From contig CAMLFF010000080.1 of assembly GCA_946479185.1 (NCBI GenBank), positions 1-10,729 on the forward strand: DNA of 10,729 bases. The letters are read 5' to 3'. This DNA is from an uncultured Sphingobium sp. Its GTDB lineage: Bacteria > Pseudomonadota > Alphaproteobacteria > Sphingomonadales > Sphingomonadaceae. A model generated the notes under the pieces. It was not told the origin of the DNA, made no database searches, and saw only the letters and a list, made by a program, of their open reading frames with translations. The position numbers and the translations under genes were made by a program. This document shows positions 1-5,941 of this stretch, one piece after another (within the stretch, counting starts at the first letter, position 1; each line of letters opens with the position of its first letter).

Positions 1-2
1 TG

Positions 3-113
3 ACGCCGATCATGCGTCTGCTAGACCTCCAGCATGGGCGCGATCCTGATGCGGTTGATGCTCCGCCGCCCGGGCTACAAGGTCCGGCGATCAAGAGTGG
101 GCGGGCGGAGTAA
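3..113 (+). CDS. Possible C-terminal end of a host gene (left-truncated)
   Basis: A reading frame open from the window edge ends in TAA at 111-113 and would give about 36 residues, rich in Pro, Gly and Ala, with no motif I recognise. Third-position GC is only moderate, and an overlapping frame (ATG at 34 to about 189) is also open, so coding is doubtful. It lies on the host side of the att scar, so if real it is a chromosomal gene next to the tRNA-Glu integration site. The bases between this stop and the tRNA fragment (114-278) show no gene. Confidence 0.22.
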   Translation, partial: TPIMRLLDLQHGRDPDAVDAPPPGLQGPAIKSGRAE

Positions 114-278
114 GGGCGGCGACCAACTTAGAAACGTAAGCAGGATGCGGGAGAAAGGAGGCCATTTAGTGGGATCAAATTGTAGCTGAACGCATCTTTA
201 TCCGCCTCCGTCCACTAACGTATATTTGACGCTAGTTTAACGGCTTGCCCGGCGTTTTTCCCAAGTCACTGATTTTAA

Positions 279-321
279 TGGTGACCCCTACGGGAATCGA
301 ACCCGTGCTTCAGCCGTGAAA
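279..321 (-). other. Prophage attachment site: 3' half of tRNA-Glu(TTC)
   Basis: Read on the minus strand, these 43 bases start with TTTCAC (U33, anticodon UUC, A37, C38) and continue with the anticodon-stem 3' strand GGCTG. A 4-base variable region, a T-arm ACGGG-TTCGATT-CCCGT, the acceptor 3' strand AGGGGTC, discriminator A and CCA follow. The sequence upstream (322 onward) does not supply the D-arm or 5' acceptor strand, so this is not a working tRNA. Homology starting at the anticodon loop and running to CCA is the classic overlap left by tRNA-targeting tyrosine integrases. The fragment's 3' side (lower coordinates) should be host and its 5' side (higher coordinates) phage, with the intact tRNA-Glu expected at the far prophage end, outside the window. 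Confidence 0.82.
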
Positions 322-351
322 CGAAATTTCCTTTTAATAACAGAACGCCTT

Positions 352-411
352 CCCCCTTTTGGGGGTCGAATTCTCCCACGGGTTTCCGCCGGATTTTGGC
401 AGGTGGGGGAA
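352..411. repeat. Two hairpins just inside the att site
   Basis: CCCCC-TTTT-GGGGG (352-365) is a perfect 5-bp stem with a T4 loop. Directly after it, TTCTCCCAC (371-379) can pair with GTGGGGGAA (403-411), giving nine pairs including one G-U, around a 23-base loop. They lie 31 to 90 bases from the tRNA fragment, on the phage side. They could form a terminator or serve as protein-binding dyads in the attachment region. No U-tract follows the stems, so the terminator reading is weak. Confidence 0.4.
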
Positions 412-522
412 ACAATCTCGGCGCGTAATCAACCTGCAGGCTCAAGAAATGCGATCATTTGAACATGATTTCTAAATTGCTTTGCGGTCCGACAAAATGT
501 GCAGGGTATGCGCGGCAAAAAT

Positions 523-760
523 CTTACCTACCTTACATTGGCGGAAAACAGCCGATTTTGGCCTTACATTTTTCTTACCTCGGCCTTACCAAGTAAGGTG
601 ATGTTATTCTTACAAATCTATTGATAAAAATACTGCAATTTCAATGAGGTAAGAAAATAGGGGTCAAAATGTAAGACGATGTAAGGTCTCGCATCTTACA
701 AAAAACAAGTTGAATAACAGGAGGTTATATAGCGTTTGCGCATGAGGTAAGGCAGGTAAG
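523..760. repeat. Array of 13 GTAAG/CTTAC motifs with inverted ends
   Basis: CTTAC occurs at 523, 532, 563, 574, 585, 609 and 695, and GTAAG at 593, 649, 671, 681, 747 and 756. In a common orientation the sites share roughly (A/T)(T/G)GTAAG(G/A). Neighbouring sites are often 9-11 bases apart, about one helical turn. The left end CTTACCTACCTTAC (523-536) is the reverse complement of the right end (747-760) at 13 of 14 positions. CCTTAC-CAA-GTAAGG (584-598) forms a central palindrome, and GAGGTAAGAAAA (646-657) is repeated inverted at 570-581. Such spacing and orientation suit a protein-bound array: integrase arm sites, replication iterons, or repressor/Cox operators. The sequence does not decide between them. 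Confidence 0.8.
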
Positions 761-944
761 GCCATCCCCGTTTTCACTCCCAAGCACCGGCAGAAATTTG
801 AGCGAAGTTATTGATATCGCAGAATAGCGCGATGCTCGGCCAAGTGCGTCAAACCTGCACGGCGCTATGGCAACTGCAGTCGGCGGATTTCCGGGCTGCG
901 TCTCAACCTAGGCTTTGCGTCGAAAGCGATAGAAGAAGCGAGCG

Positions 945-963
945 GGCGAGGGGGGGAGCTAAG
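945..963 (+). other. cos: Candidate cos site (cohesive end)
   Basis: The segment 945-957 (GGCGAG followed by six G and A) matches, from memory, 12 of the first 13 bases of the P2 genome end, GGCGAGGCGGGGA. The GCGC-rich sequence after it also resembles P2. In P2 this end lies left of the portal gene Q with Q transcribed towards it. The same arrangement is seen here, with the methylase gene inserted between. The extent of 19 bases is taken from the P2 single-stranded end and is not visible in this sequence. Terminase (gpP/gpM) would cut here. The low complexity of the G run tempers confidence. Confidence 0.5.
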
Positions 964-1075
964 CGCGGCGCGCGCGGCCTAGGTGGCAAGGGTTTTCGGG
1001 TTGGGTGCGGTTTGGCCTCAGATGGGCAGGGAGGGGGCGTGCGAGCCCGCAGGCGCTTCGGGGCGCCCGACGCGG

Positions 1076-1103
1076 CGCTGAGCGCCCTGCGGGGCGCTCA
1101 GCG
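1076..1103 (-). terminator. 12-bp hairpin downstream of the methylase gene
   Basis: CGCTGAGCGCCC (1076-1087) and its exact reverse complement (1092-1103) flank a TGCG loop, giving a very stable stem about 30 bases past the methylase stop codon. There is no T-run on either side, so it would be a U-less terminator or an mRNA 3'-end stabiliser. It could also be part of the packaging region next to the cos candidate. Confidence 0.4.
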
Positions 1104-1133
1104 GTCGCTGGTGATGCGGATGGTTGGTCAGGC

Positions 1134-1928
1134 TTAGCCCGTGATGATCAGCTCGCGTACGGCCTTGGCATTCGACTGCCCCCCGACCGTGTAGCTAGTC
1201 TCGGCCTCTTCGATCGAGAAGGCCGCGAAGAGGCTGCGGATCTCTGGCGTATCGTTGATGCTCATGATGAAGCGCCCTTTGATGCCGCCAAGGATCTGGG
1301 CCATCTCCGCGAACTGATCGCGGCTGAACATATCCCGCCCATAGTCGCGCTCGCACCCATGATAGGGCGGATCGAGATAGAAGAGGGTGCCGGGCCTGTC
1401 CCACCGGGTAATGAGCTGCTGCCAAGGCAGGCGCTCAATGGTCACGCTGGAAAGGCGCTCGTGCAAGGCCTCGATCATCGGCACGATCTTTGTCACATCG
1501 AACCGGGCGGGCAGCCCGACCGACACGCCATAGGTGCGGCTGTTCACCTTGCCGCCAAAGGCGAGGCGTTGGAGATAAAGGAAGCGCGCGGCGCGTTCGA
1601 GGTCGGTCAGCGTGGCCGGATCCGTCGCGACCAGCTTCTCGAAATTGCTCCGCGAGCTGATCTGAAAGCGGATCATCTCGGTGAAGAACACGAAGTGGCG
1701 CTGGATCACGCGAAACAGTGTCGCCACATCCTCCGACCAATCATTGATCACTTCACAGCGTGGTCGCTGATCCCGGCGAAGAAACACGCCGCCCATGCCG
1801 ACGAACGGCTCTACATAGCTATCATGCTCTATCGCGTTGATCCGTGCGACCAGACGTTTCGCGAGCTTGCGCTTGCCGCCAATCCATGCGGCCACGGGCG
1901 CGACAGGTTGCACTGCTTCCAACTTCAT
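1134..1928 (-). CDS. dam: DNA adenine methylase, D12 class (Dam family)
   Basis: 264-residue S-adenosylmethionine-dependent N6-adenine methyltransferase. Visible motifs, in the family order: WIGGKRKL at 15-22 (start of the fold, the W-x-G-G-K signature), EPFVGMGG at 40-47 (SAM binding), the catalytic DPPY at 186-189, and IMSIND at 221-226. The middle part (about 60-170) would hold target recognition. I chose ATG at 1928 because AAGGAG sits 9 bases upstream (1938-1943); a GTG at 1955 would add nine residues but has no ribosome site. It lies downstream of the portal gene on the same strand, separated by 146 bases with hairpins, in the slot between cos and portal. It is not a P2 core gene, so it is probably an accessory gene that protects phage DNA or alters expression. 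GATC specificity is a guess from the family; host alphaproteobacteria typically use CcrM (GANTC) instead. Confidence 0.9.
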   Translation of the reverse strand: MKLEAVQPVAPVAAWIGGKRKLAKRLVARINAIEHDSYVEPFVGMGGVFLRRDQRPRCEVINDWSEDVATLFRVIQRHFVFFTEMIRFQISSRSNFEKLVATDPATLTDLERAARFLYLQRLAFGGKVNSRTYGVSVGLPARFDVTKIVPMIEALHERLSSVTIERLPWQQLITRWDRPGTLFYLDPPYHGCERDYGRDMFSRDQFAEMAQILGGIKGRFIMSINDTPEIRSLFAAFSIEEAETSYTVGGQSNAKAVRELIITG

Positions 1929-2020
1929 CAGACTCGACTCCTTGCAAATGTTCACTAAACGTTCCCGCCGCCGTGCATGGCTGGCGGGTGAGTCGACGGC
2001 GCGCGCACCATCGACTTGGG

Positions 2021-2066
2021 GGCAAGGAGTGTTGCCTTGGGAGCGGGCGTTACAGCGCCCGTTCCC
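2021..2066 (-). terminator. Hairpins between portal and methylase genes
   Basis: GGGAGCGGGCG (2039-2049) pairs with CGCCCGTTCCC (2056-2066) over 11 positions with one G-U, around the loop TTACAG, 9 bases after the portal stop codon on the minus strand. A second, smaller stem, GGCAA (2021-2025) with TTGCC (2032-2036), follows directly. No T-run follows. The likely roles are termination or attenuation after the terminase-portal transcript, or mRNA 3'-end protection. Confidence 0.4.
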
Positions 2067-2074
2067 CGCCGCTG

Positions 2075-3106
2075 TCAGGCAGCGGGAGAAGGTTTGAGAG
2101 CGCCAATCGGCTCGTATTTTTCGAAGGCTACGGCCTCTTCGCCAAGCCAGTCGTTGAGTTCTAGAAATCGCATCTGAAGCGGGATGATCTCGTTCATAAA
2201 GAACACGTCCGCCGCCTTGCCGACATCACCAAAGCCGCCGCTGTTCTGCGGCACGACGCCGAGCAGCTGAGGCGGCACGCGGTGCGCGGCGAGGATGTCA
2301 TCGCGGGTGGTGCTTTTGATATCGAGAAAGCTATCTTTGGCGGCGACTTCGCCAATCGGAATAATCTGCACGCCGTCCTTCTTGCCGTTGGGCGCGTTGA
2401 TGAAGAGATTGCGGAAGTTGCCAGGGCCTTTCGCCTGTTGCAGCGCTGTGCGCACGCCCTTCACGTCCTCTTCGTCCATAGTTGCTTCGGAAAGGTAGAA
2501 CACGAACCCTGCATGGCTGCCGTTCAGATAATAGCGGCGACGGAACAGGGTCGCGGCTTCGTTCAGAAAGCCGGACTGCAGCGCTGAGAGATATTCCGGC
2601 ATGCCATAGATTTCCTGCGCGACATCGGGCTCCATCAACTGGAACATTCGACCTGCCTGAAACTCATGCACAGCGCCCCAGCGCCCCCAAGTGCCCTTGG
2701 GCAGGAAGAAATATTGCCCATCCTTCAGGCCCCGGCGCGTGTGCAGGGCGAGGCTATGATCGAGCCGCAGCGTCCGGTTCGCAATGTTGGTCACCTGCTC
2801 AAGATAGCCGTTGCCCATCACGAGGAAATCCAGCACCCATTTGCCGAAGTCGCTGCGGCTTAGCAGCTTGCTGGGCTTGAAATTCTTCACCAGCAGGTTG
2901 CGTTTGACCATGATCGCGCTGCTGTGGTGGCCTGAGACGCGCAGGATCCGCGCGAGCGACGTGAGCGGCAGCGGCGGTTCGTACCATTTGCCAGCGTTGC
3001 GGCATTCGACGTAGCCAAGCAGCTCGCGGCGATCCAGCACGCTCTCAGCATCACCAAAGCTGAACATTTGCATGCCGCTGTTCGTCTCGATCATTTCGTT
3101 GCTCAT
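2075..3106 (-). CDS. Q: Phage portal protein (P2 gpQ family)
   Basis: 343 residues, essentially the length of P2 gpQ (344). As a dodecameric ring at one capsid vertex it is the channel for DNA packaging and the connector to the tail. Recognisable family segments are WYEPPLP (41-47), the EPDVAQEIYGMPEYLSALQS block near 159-178, and HRVPPQLLGVVPQNSGGFGDV near 275-295. The ATG at 3106 overlaps the terminase stop codon (ATGA), and GGAG lies 5 bases upstream (3112-3115) inside the terminase gene, indicating translational coupling. The frame stays open for 64 codons further upstream, but that part only shadows the terminase C-terminus. Confidence 0.95.
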   Translation of the reverse strand: MSNEMIETNSGMQMFSFGDAESVLDRRELLGYVECRNAGKWYEPPLPLTSLARILRVSGHHSSAIMVKRNLLVKNFKPSKLLSRSDFGKWVLDFLVMGNGYLEQVTNIANRTLRLDHSLALHTRRGLKDGQYFFLPKGTWGRWGAVHEFQAGRMFQLMEPDVAQEIYGMPEYLSALQSGFLNEAATLFRRRYYLNGSHAGFVFYLSEATMDEEDVKGVRTALQQAKGPGNFRNLFINAPNGKKDGVQIIPIGEVAAKDSFLDIKSTTRDDILAAHRVPPQLLGVVPQNSGGFGDVGKAADVFFMNEIIPLQMRFLELNDWLGEEAVAFEKYEPIGALKPSPAA

Positions 3107-4917
3107 AGGATCTCCATTCGTCCGGCGCCGCGCGCCGCCGTTCCGTCCATTGGTTCGCAGTAAAGGGCGTGCAGCAATGCCCACGCCAGATCGCCATGCC
3201 CGGTCGCCTCGCTGCGGCGTGCCACATAGGTGATTTGCTTCTGGCCCTTGGTGAGCTGGGGGTGGATCGACATCAGCGCTGCGGCGAGGTCGCTCCACCC
3301 GGCATCGATTTCGATGCGGCGCTTGGCGAAGACGTTTTTCGCCTTCAGCACCATCTGGGTTTTCACCAGCGGTGAATAATCGATGCGGCGCGCCAGCGGG
3401 AAGAATTTGACCACCAGCTGATGCACTGCTGTGCCCATGCCGGTGCTGTCGATCGCGATTTCCGTAACGCGGTATCGCTTTGTAAGCCGCTTGATTTCAT
3501 CGGCCTGCGCCTCGAAATCCTTGCCCTTCCACTGGAATTTTTCCAGCACGCGGAACTTGCCCTTGCCACCTGCAGGTGGCGCGACGACGACGCAGCTCGC
3601 ATTGTCGCCATCCTCGCTCTCGGCGGGATCATAGCCGATCCATACCTCGCCATGACCGAACGGCATGAGGTCGTAGGGGTGGAAATCTTTCCACACATCC
3701 CAGCTATCAACCATGCAGGGCCGCAGCAGCGAGAGCGGGAAGCTGGATTTGCTGTCATCGACAAATTCGCAGTCAAACAGGTTGCTGAACTCGTCGACCG
3801 AATATTCCAGCGCCAGCTCATCGCGATCGATAAGGTCAAACCCACCGGCAATGGCGTCATCGAGCGTGACGATGTGCCGCCAGATCTGATCGGGTCCGGT
3901 GCCACCCATCGCCAGCGCGCTGTGGCTGACATCAATCTTGATCTGGCTCGCCCGGTCGCGCTTTCGATTGAAGCGCTCGCCAGTCCAGACGGAATGGGCT
4001 TCATGGGCAATGGTCGAAGGCGTCGAGAAATAGGTTTTGTGGTAGCGTTTGTGCGTGGCGATGGCCGACGCGACCTTGTTGATCGCCTCAAAGCCGTAAA
4101 TCCAGAAGCATTCATCGATGTAAACATCGCCATGATAGCCCTGCGCCGTGCGGTAATTGGTGCCGAGGAAATAGAGTGTCGCAGGCTGGCTCGGCGCGCC
4201 ATCCTCATCGTCCCAGCCCCGGTGCAGCACGAGCGGGTCGCCCTTGAGCATCTTTCCGGTCTGCTCAAAGACGAATTCAACGATATATTGCCGGAAAATA
4301 TTGGCCTGCGCCCGGCTCGCTGAGATGAAAATCTGATTGTTGGCGCTCTCCAGCGCGCGGATCAGCGCTTCGCGGGCAAAGTAGAAGGTCGCGCCTATCT
4401 GGCGGCTTTTGAGCAGGAAGCGCGTGCGGCGGCTGAGATTGGCCCACCAAGTTTCCTGATGGGTGAACAGCCCATCGAGAAATGCAGCCTTGAGCTTGTC
4501 ATACTCCTCGCGGGTGATGACATTCTGTTGCTGCTTTTGCTTTCTCGGCCCGGCGTTGCGGTTCGCCACCTTCTCGTTGAGGTCACCCTCATGCCCGCCC
4601 GGCTCGCTGTAGCGGCGCACGCGCGCCATGCGCTCGATCTGGCGCCCGAGCAGATCAATTTCCTTGAAATCCCGGCCGGATTTTTCCTCTTTGAAAATCA
4701 GCTGATTAAGGCGCATTTCCAAGCTGTCTTCGACGCGCCGCAGAACGGGATCATTGTCCCACCCGTCTCGGTCTTTCCAGCTCTGCACCGTGGTTCGGCT
4801 TAGGCCTATCTCCTGCGCAATTTGGCGAACGCCCCAGCCACGCCAGTAGTAGGCGCGGGCAATGCGCTTGGCGTCATATGGAATGACGGCAGCTGGCAGG
4901 GGATCGAGCGGCTCCAT
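3103..4917 (-). CDS. P: Terminase large subunit, ATPase/nuclease (P2 gpP family)
   Basis: 604 residues (P2 gpP is about 590). It cuts concatemeric or circular DNA at cos and pumps it into the procapsid. Numbered from ATG 4917: a helix-turn-helix near 34-50 (AQEIGLSRTTVQSWKDR) probably binds DNA; a deviant Walker A, KSRQIGAT, lies at 170-177; Walker B VYIDE at 265-269 carries D268/E269. The C-terminal RNase H-like nuclease shows acidic residues in GYDPAESEDGD (D430), IAIDSTG (D490) and GHGDLAWAL (D576). The start is uncertain: ATG 4917 lacks a clear ribosome site, and an in-frame GTG at 4938 would add seven residues. It is the first gene of the leftward operon, overlaps the portal gene by 4 bases and is divergent from gpO. 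Confidence 0.95.
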   Translation of the reverse strand: MEPLDPLPAAVIPYDAKRIARAYYWRGWGVRQIAQEIGLSRTTVQSWKDRDGWDNDPVLRRVEDSLEMRLNQLIFKEEKSGRDFKEIDLLGRQIERMARVRRYSEPGGHEGDLNEKVANRNAGPRKQKQQQNVITREEYDKLKAAFLDGLFTHQETWWANLSRRTRFLLKSRQIGATFYFAREALIRALESANNQIFISASRAQANIFRQYIVEFVFEQTGKMLKGDPLVLHRGWDDEDGAPSQPATLYFLGTNYRTAQGYHGDVYIDECFWIYGFEAINKVASAIATHKRYHKTYFSTPSTIAHEAHSVWTGERFNRKRDRASQIKIDVSHSALAMGGTGPDQIWRHIVTLDDAIAGGFDLIDRDELALEYSVDEFSNLFDCEFVDDSKSSFPLSLLRPCMVDSWDVWKDFHPYDLMPFGHGEVWIGYDPAESEDGDNASCVVVAPPAGGKGKFRVLEKFQWKGKDFEAQADEIKRLTKRYRVTEIAIDSTGMGTAVHQLVVKFFPLARRIDYSPLVKTQMVLKAKNVFAKRRIEIDAGWSDLAAALMSIHPQLTKGQKQITYVARRSEATGHGDLAWALLHALYCEPMDGTAARGAGRMEIL

Positions 4918-4964
4918 GTTGCAGCGACGATGCCCCACCGGCGCGGCTTCGCGGCGTGCGCGGA

Positions 4965-4987
4965 CTTGTGAAGGGCTCGTTCACAAG
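4965..4987. promoter_or_regulatory. Dyad in divergent late promoter region, Ogr-like site
   Basis: CTTGTGAA (4965-4972) and TTCACAAG (4980-4987) form an exact 8-bp inverted repeat with a 7-base spacer, midway between the divergent gpP and gpO starts. P2 late promoters are switched on by the zinc-finger activator Ogr/Delta at TGT-N12-ACA sites about 55 bases before the start of transcription. Here the elements read TGT-N13-ACA within a longer dyad. One such site could serve both directions, although the distance to the terminase start (48 bases from the dyad edge) leaves little room for a leader. It could equally be a repressor operator. Confidence 0.5.
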
Positions 4988-5061
4988 CGCGCGCGGTTGT
5001 TTGATTGGGCCGGGCAGGGCGAATGGGGGAACGTTCAAGCCTGCCGCCCAAGGAGCCCCAA

Positions 5062-5892
5062 ATGGCGAAGACCAAATTTTTCCGAGTTGCCGTTGAGGGA
5101 GCGACTGTTGATGGCCGCGATATCACCCGCGCACACATCCAGCAGATGTCTGACAGCTATCGGCCCGACACCTACACCGCTCGGATCAATTGCGAGCATT
5201 TGCGGGGATATTCGCCCGATGGGCCATTTAACGCATGGGGGTCGATCGACGCGGTGAAGTCGGAAGAGGTTGATCTTGAGATTGGCGGCAAGACCGAAAA
5301 GCGCCTCGCGCTCTTCGCCCAGTTCGATGTGAACGATCAGGCGCGGTCCTTTAATCAGGCTGGGCAGAAGCTGTTCTCCAGCATCGAAATTCAGCCTGAT
5401 TTTGCCAAGACGGGCAAAGCCTATCTGGTCGGCCTCGCTGTCACCGACTCCCCGGCCTCGCTCGGCACGGAAGTCCTCAAATTCAGCCGTGACGACAAGC
5501 GGAAAGACAATCTCGTGCAGGTCGAGGAATTCGAGCTGGCTTTCGAGGAAGAGGGCGGCGCTGCCGATGTCGCGCAGGGCGCCTTCGCTTCAATGAAACG
5601 CTTCTTCGACAGTTTCGGCAAAGCGCCCGAGACGGTCATCACTGCGCCACCTGCCAAAGTGGAAGAAACGGGCGATCAGCCGCTCGCGCAATTCGCCACC
5701 CAGATGGGCGCTCAGTTCGAAACTTTCGGCTCGGAAATGCGCAAGATGTTCACCGGGTTGGAAGCCAAGATCGGCAAGGTGACCGAAGATCAGAATGCGC
5801 TGGCCGCGAAGATCGAAAACACGCCTCATTCGAGCTTCAAGGCACGCCCCCTCTCCAGCGGTGGCGACGGCGCTATGCGCGCTGAGTGCTGA
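5062..5892 (+). CDS. O: Capsid scaffolding protein and maturation protease (P2 gpO family)
   Basis: 276 residues (P2 gpO 284). The N-terminal half is a serine protease and the C-terminal half acts as scaffold for the T=7 procapsid. It processes gpN, gpQ, gpL and itself, and is lost from mature heads. Comparison with the P2 triad (Asp19, His48, Ser107) points to D17 in VDGRD, H46 in INCEHLRG and S107 in SSIEIQPDF. The conserved YLVGLAVTDSPASLGTE segment follows. From about 190 the protein is charged and Gln/Glu/Lys-rich, consistent with a helical scaffold that contacts gpN. Start: ATG 5062 has AAGGAG 6 bases upstream (5050-5055); the frame extends upstream to 5005 without support. It is the first gene of the rightward operon. 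Confidence 0.94.
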   Translation: MAKTKFFRVAVEGATVDGRDITRAHIQQMSDSYRPDTYTARINCEHLRGYSPDGPFNAWGSIDAVKSEEVDLEIGGKTEKRLALFAQFDVNDQARSFNQAGQKLFSSIEIQPDFAKTGKAYLVGLAVTDSPASLGTEVLKFSRDDKRKDNLVQVEEFELAFEEEGGAADVAQGAFASMKRFFDSFGKAPETVITAPPAKVEETGDQPLAQFATQMGAQFETFGSEMRKMFTGLEAKIGKVTEDQNALAAKIENTPHSSFKARPLSSGGDGAMRAEC

Positions 5893-5941
5893 GCTGACCC
5901 ACACCGAAATCCGCGCGTCCCCCTTTTGACCGGAGCCTTCC

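Larger units (their letters stand above)
322..1133. other. Gene-free phage end region between att and the methylase gene
   Basis: About 810 bases without a credible gene. The left two thirds are AT-richer than the rest of the window and hold hairpins and the GTAAG array. The right third is G-rich on the plus strand (runs at 951-956, 990-992, 998-1000, 1003-1005, 1024-1026, 1029-1031 and 1033-1037) and holds the cos candidate and a strong hairpin. An open frame from a TTG at 811 to 1137 has no ribosome site and low-complexity Arg/Gly/Ala composition, and I do not consider it a gene. Bases 761-944 show nothing I can name. Confidence 0.6.

Noticed and set aside
114..278. Faint resemblance to the end of an insertion sequence
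   Set aside because: No inverted repeat, target duplication or transposase segment that I can support.
361..377. tRNA T-arm-like GGGGG-TCGAATT-CTCCC
   Set aside because: The loop is shifted from the TTCGAAT consensus and there is no acceptor or CCA; it is one arm of the two hairpins there.
719..750. AGGAGG followed by ATG AGG TAA, resembling a minigene
   Set aside because: The spacing of 17 bases to the ATG is too long, and the bases are better explained by the GTAAG array.
811..1137. Open frame of 108 codons from TTG
   Set aside because: No ribosome site, composition dominated by Arg/Gly/Ala from GC-rich DNA, and it runs over the cos candidate and the terminator hairpin.
1005..1958. 317-codon plus-strand frame opposite the methylase
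   Set aside because: Shadow of the methylase, which has clear D12 motifs and a ribosome site.
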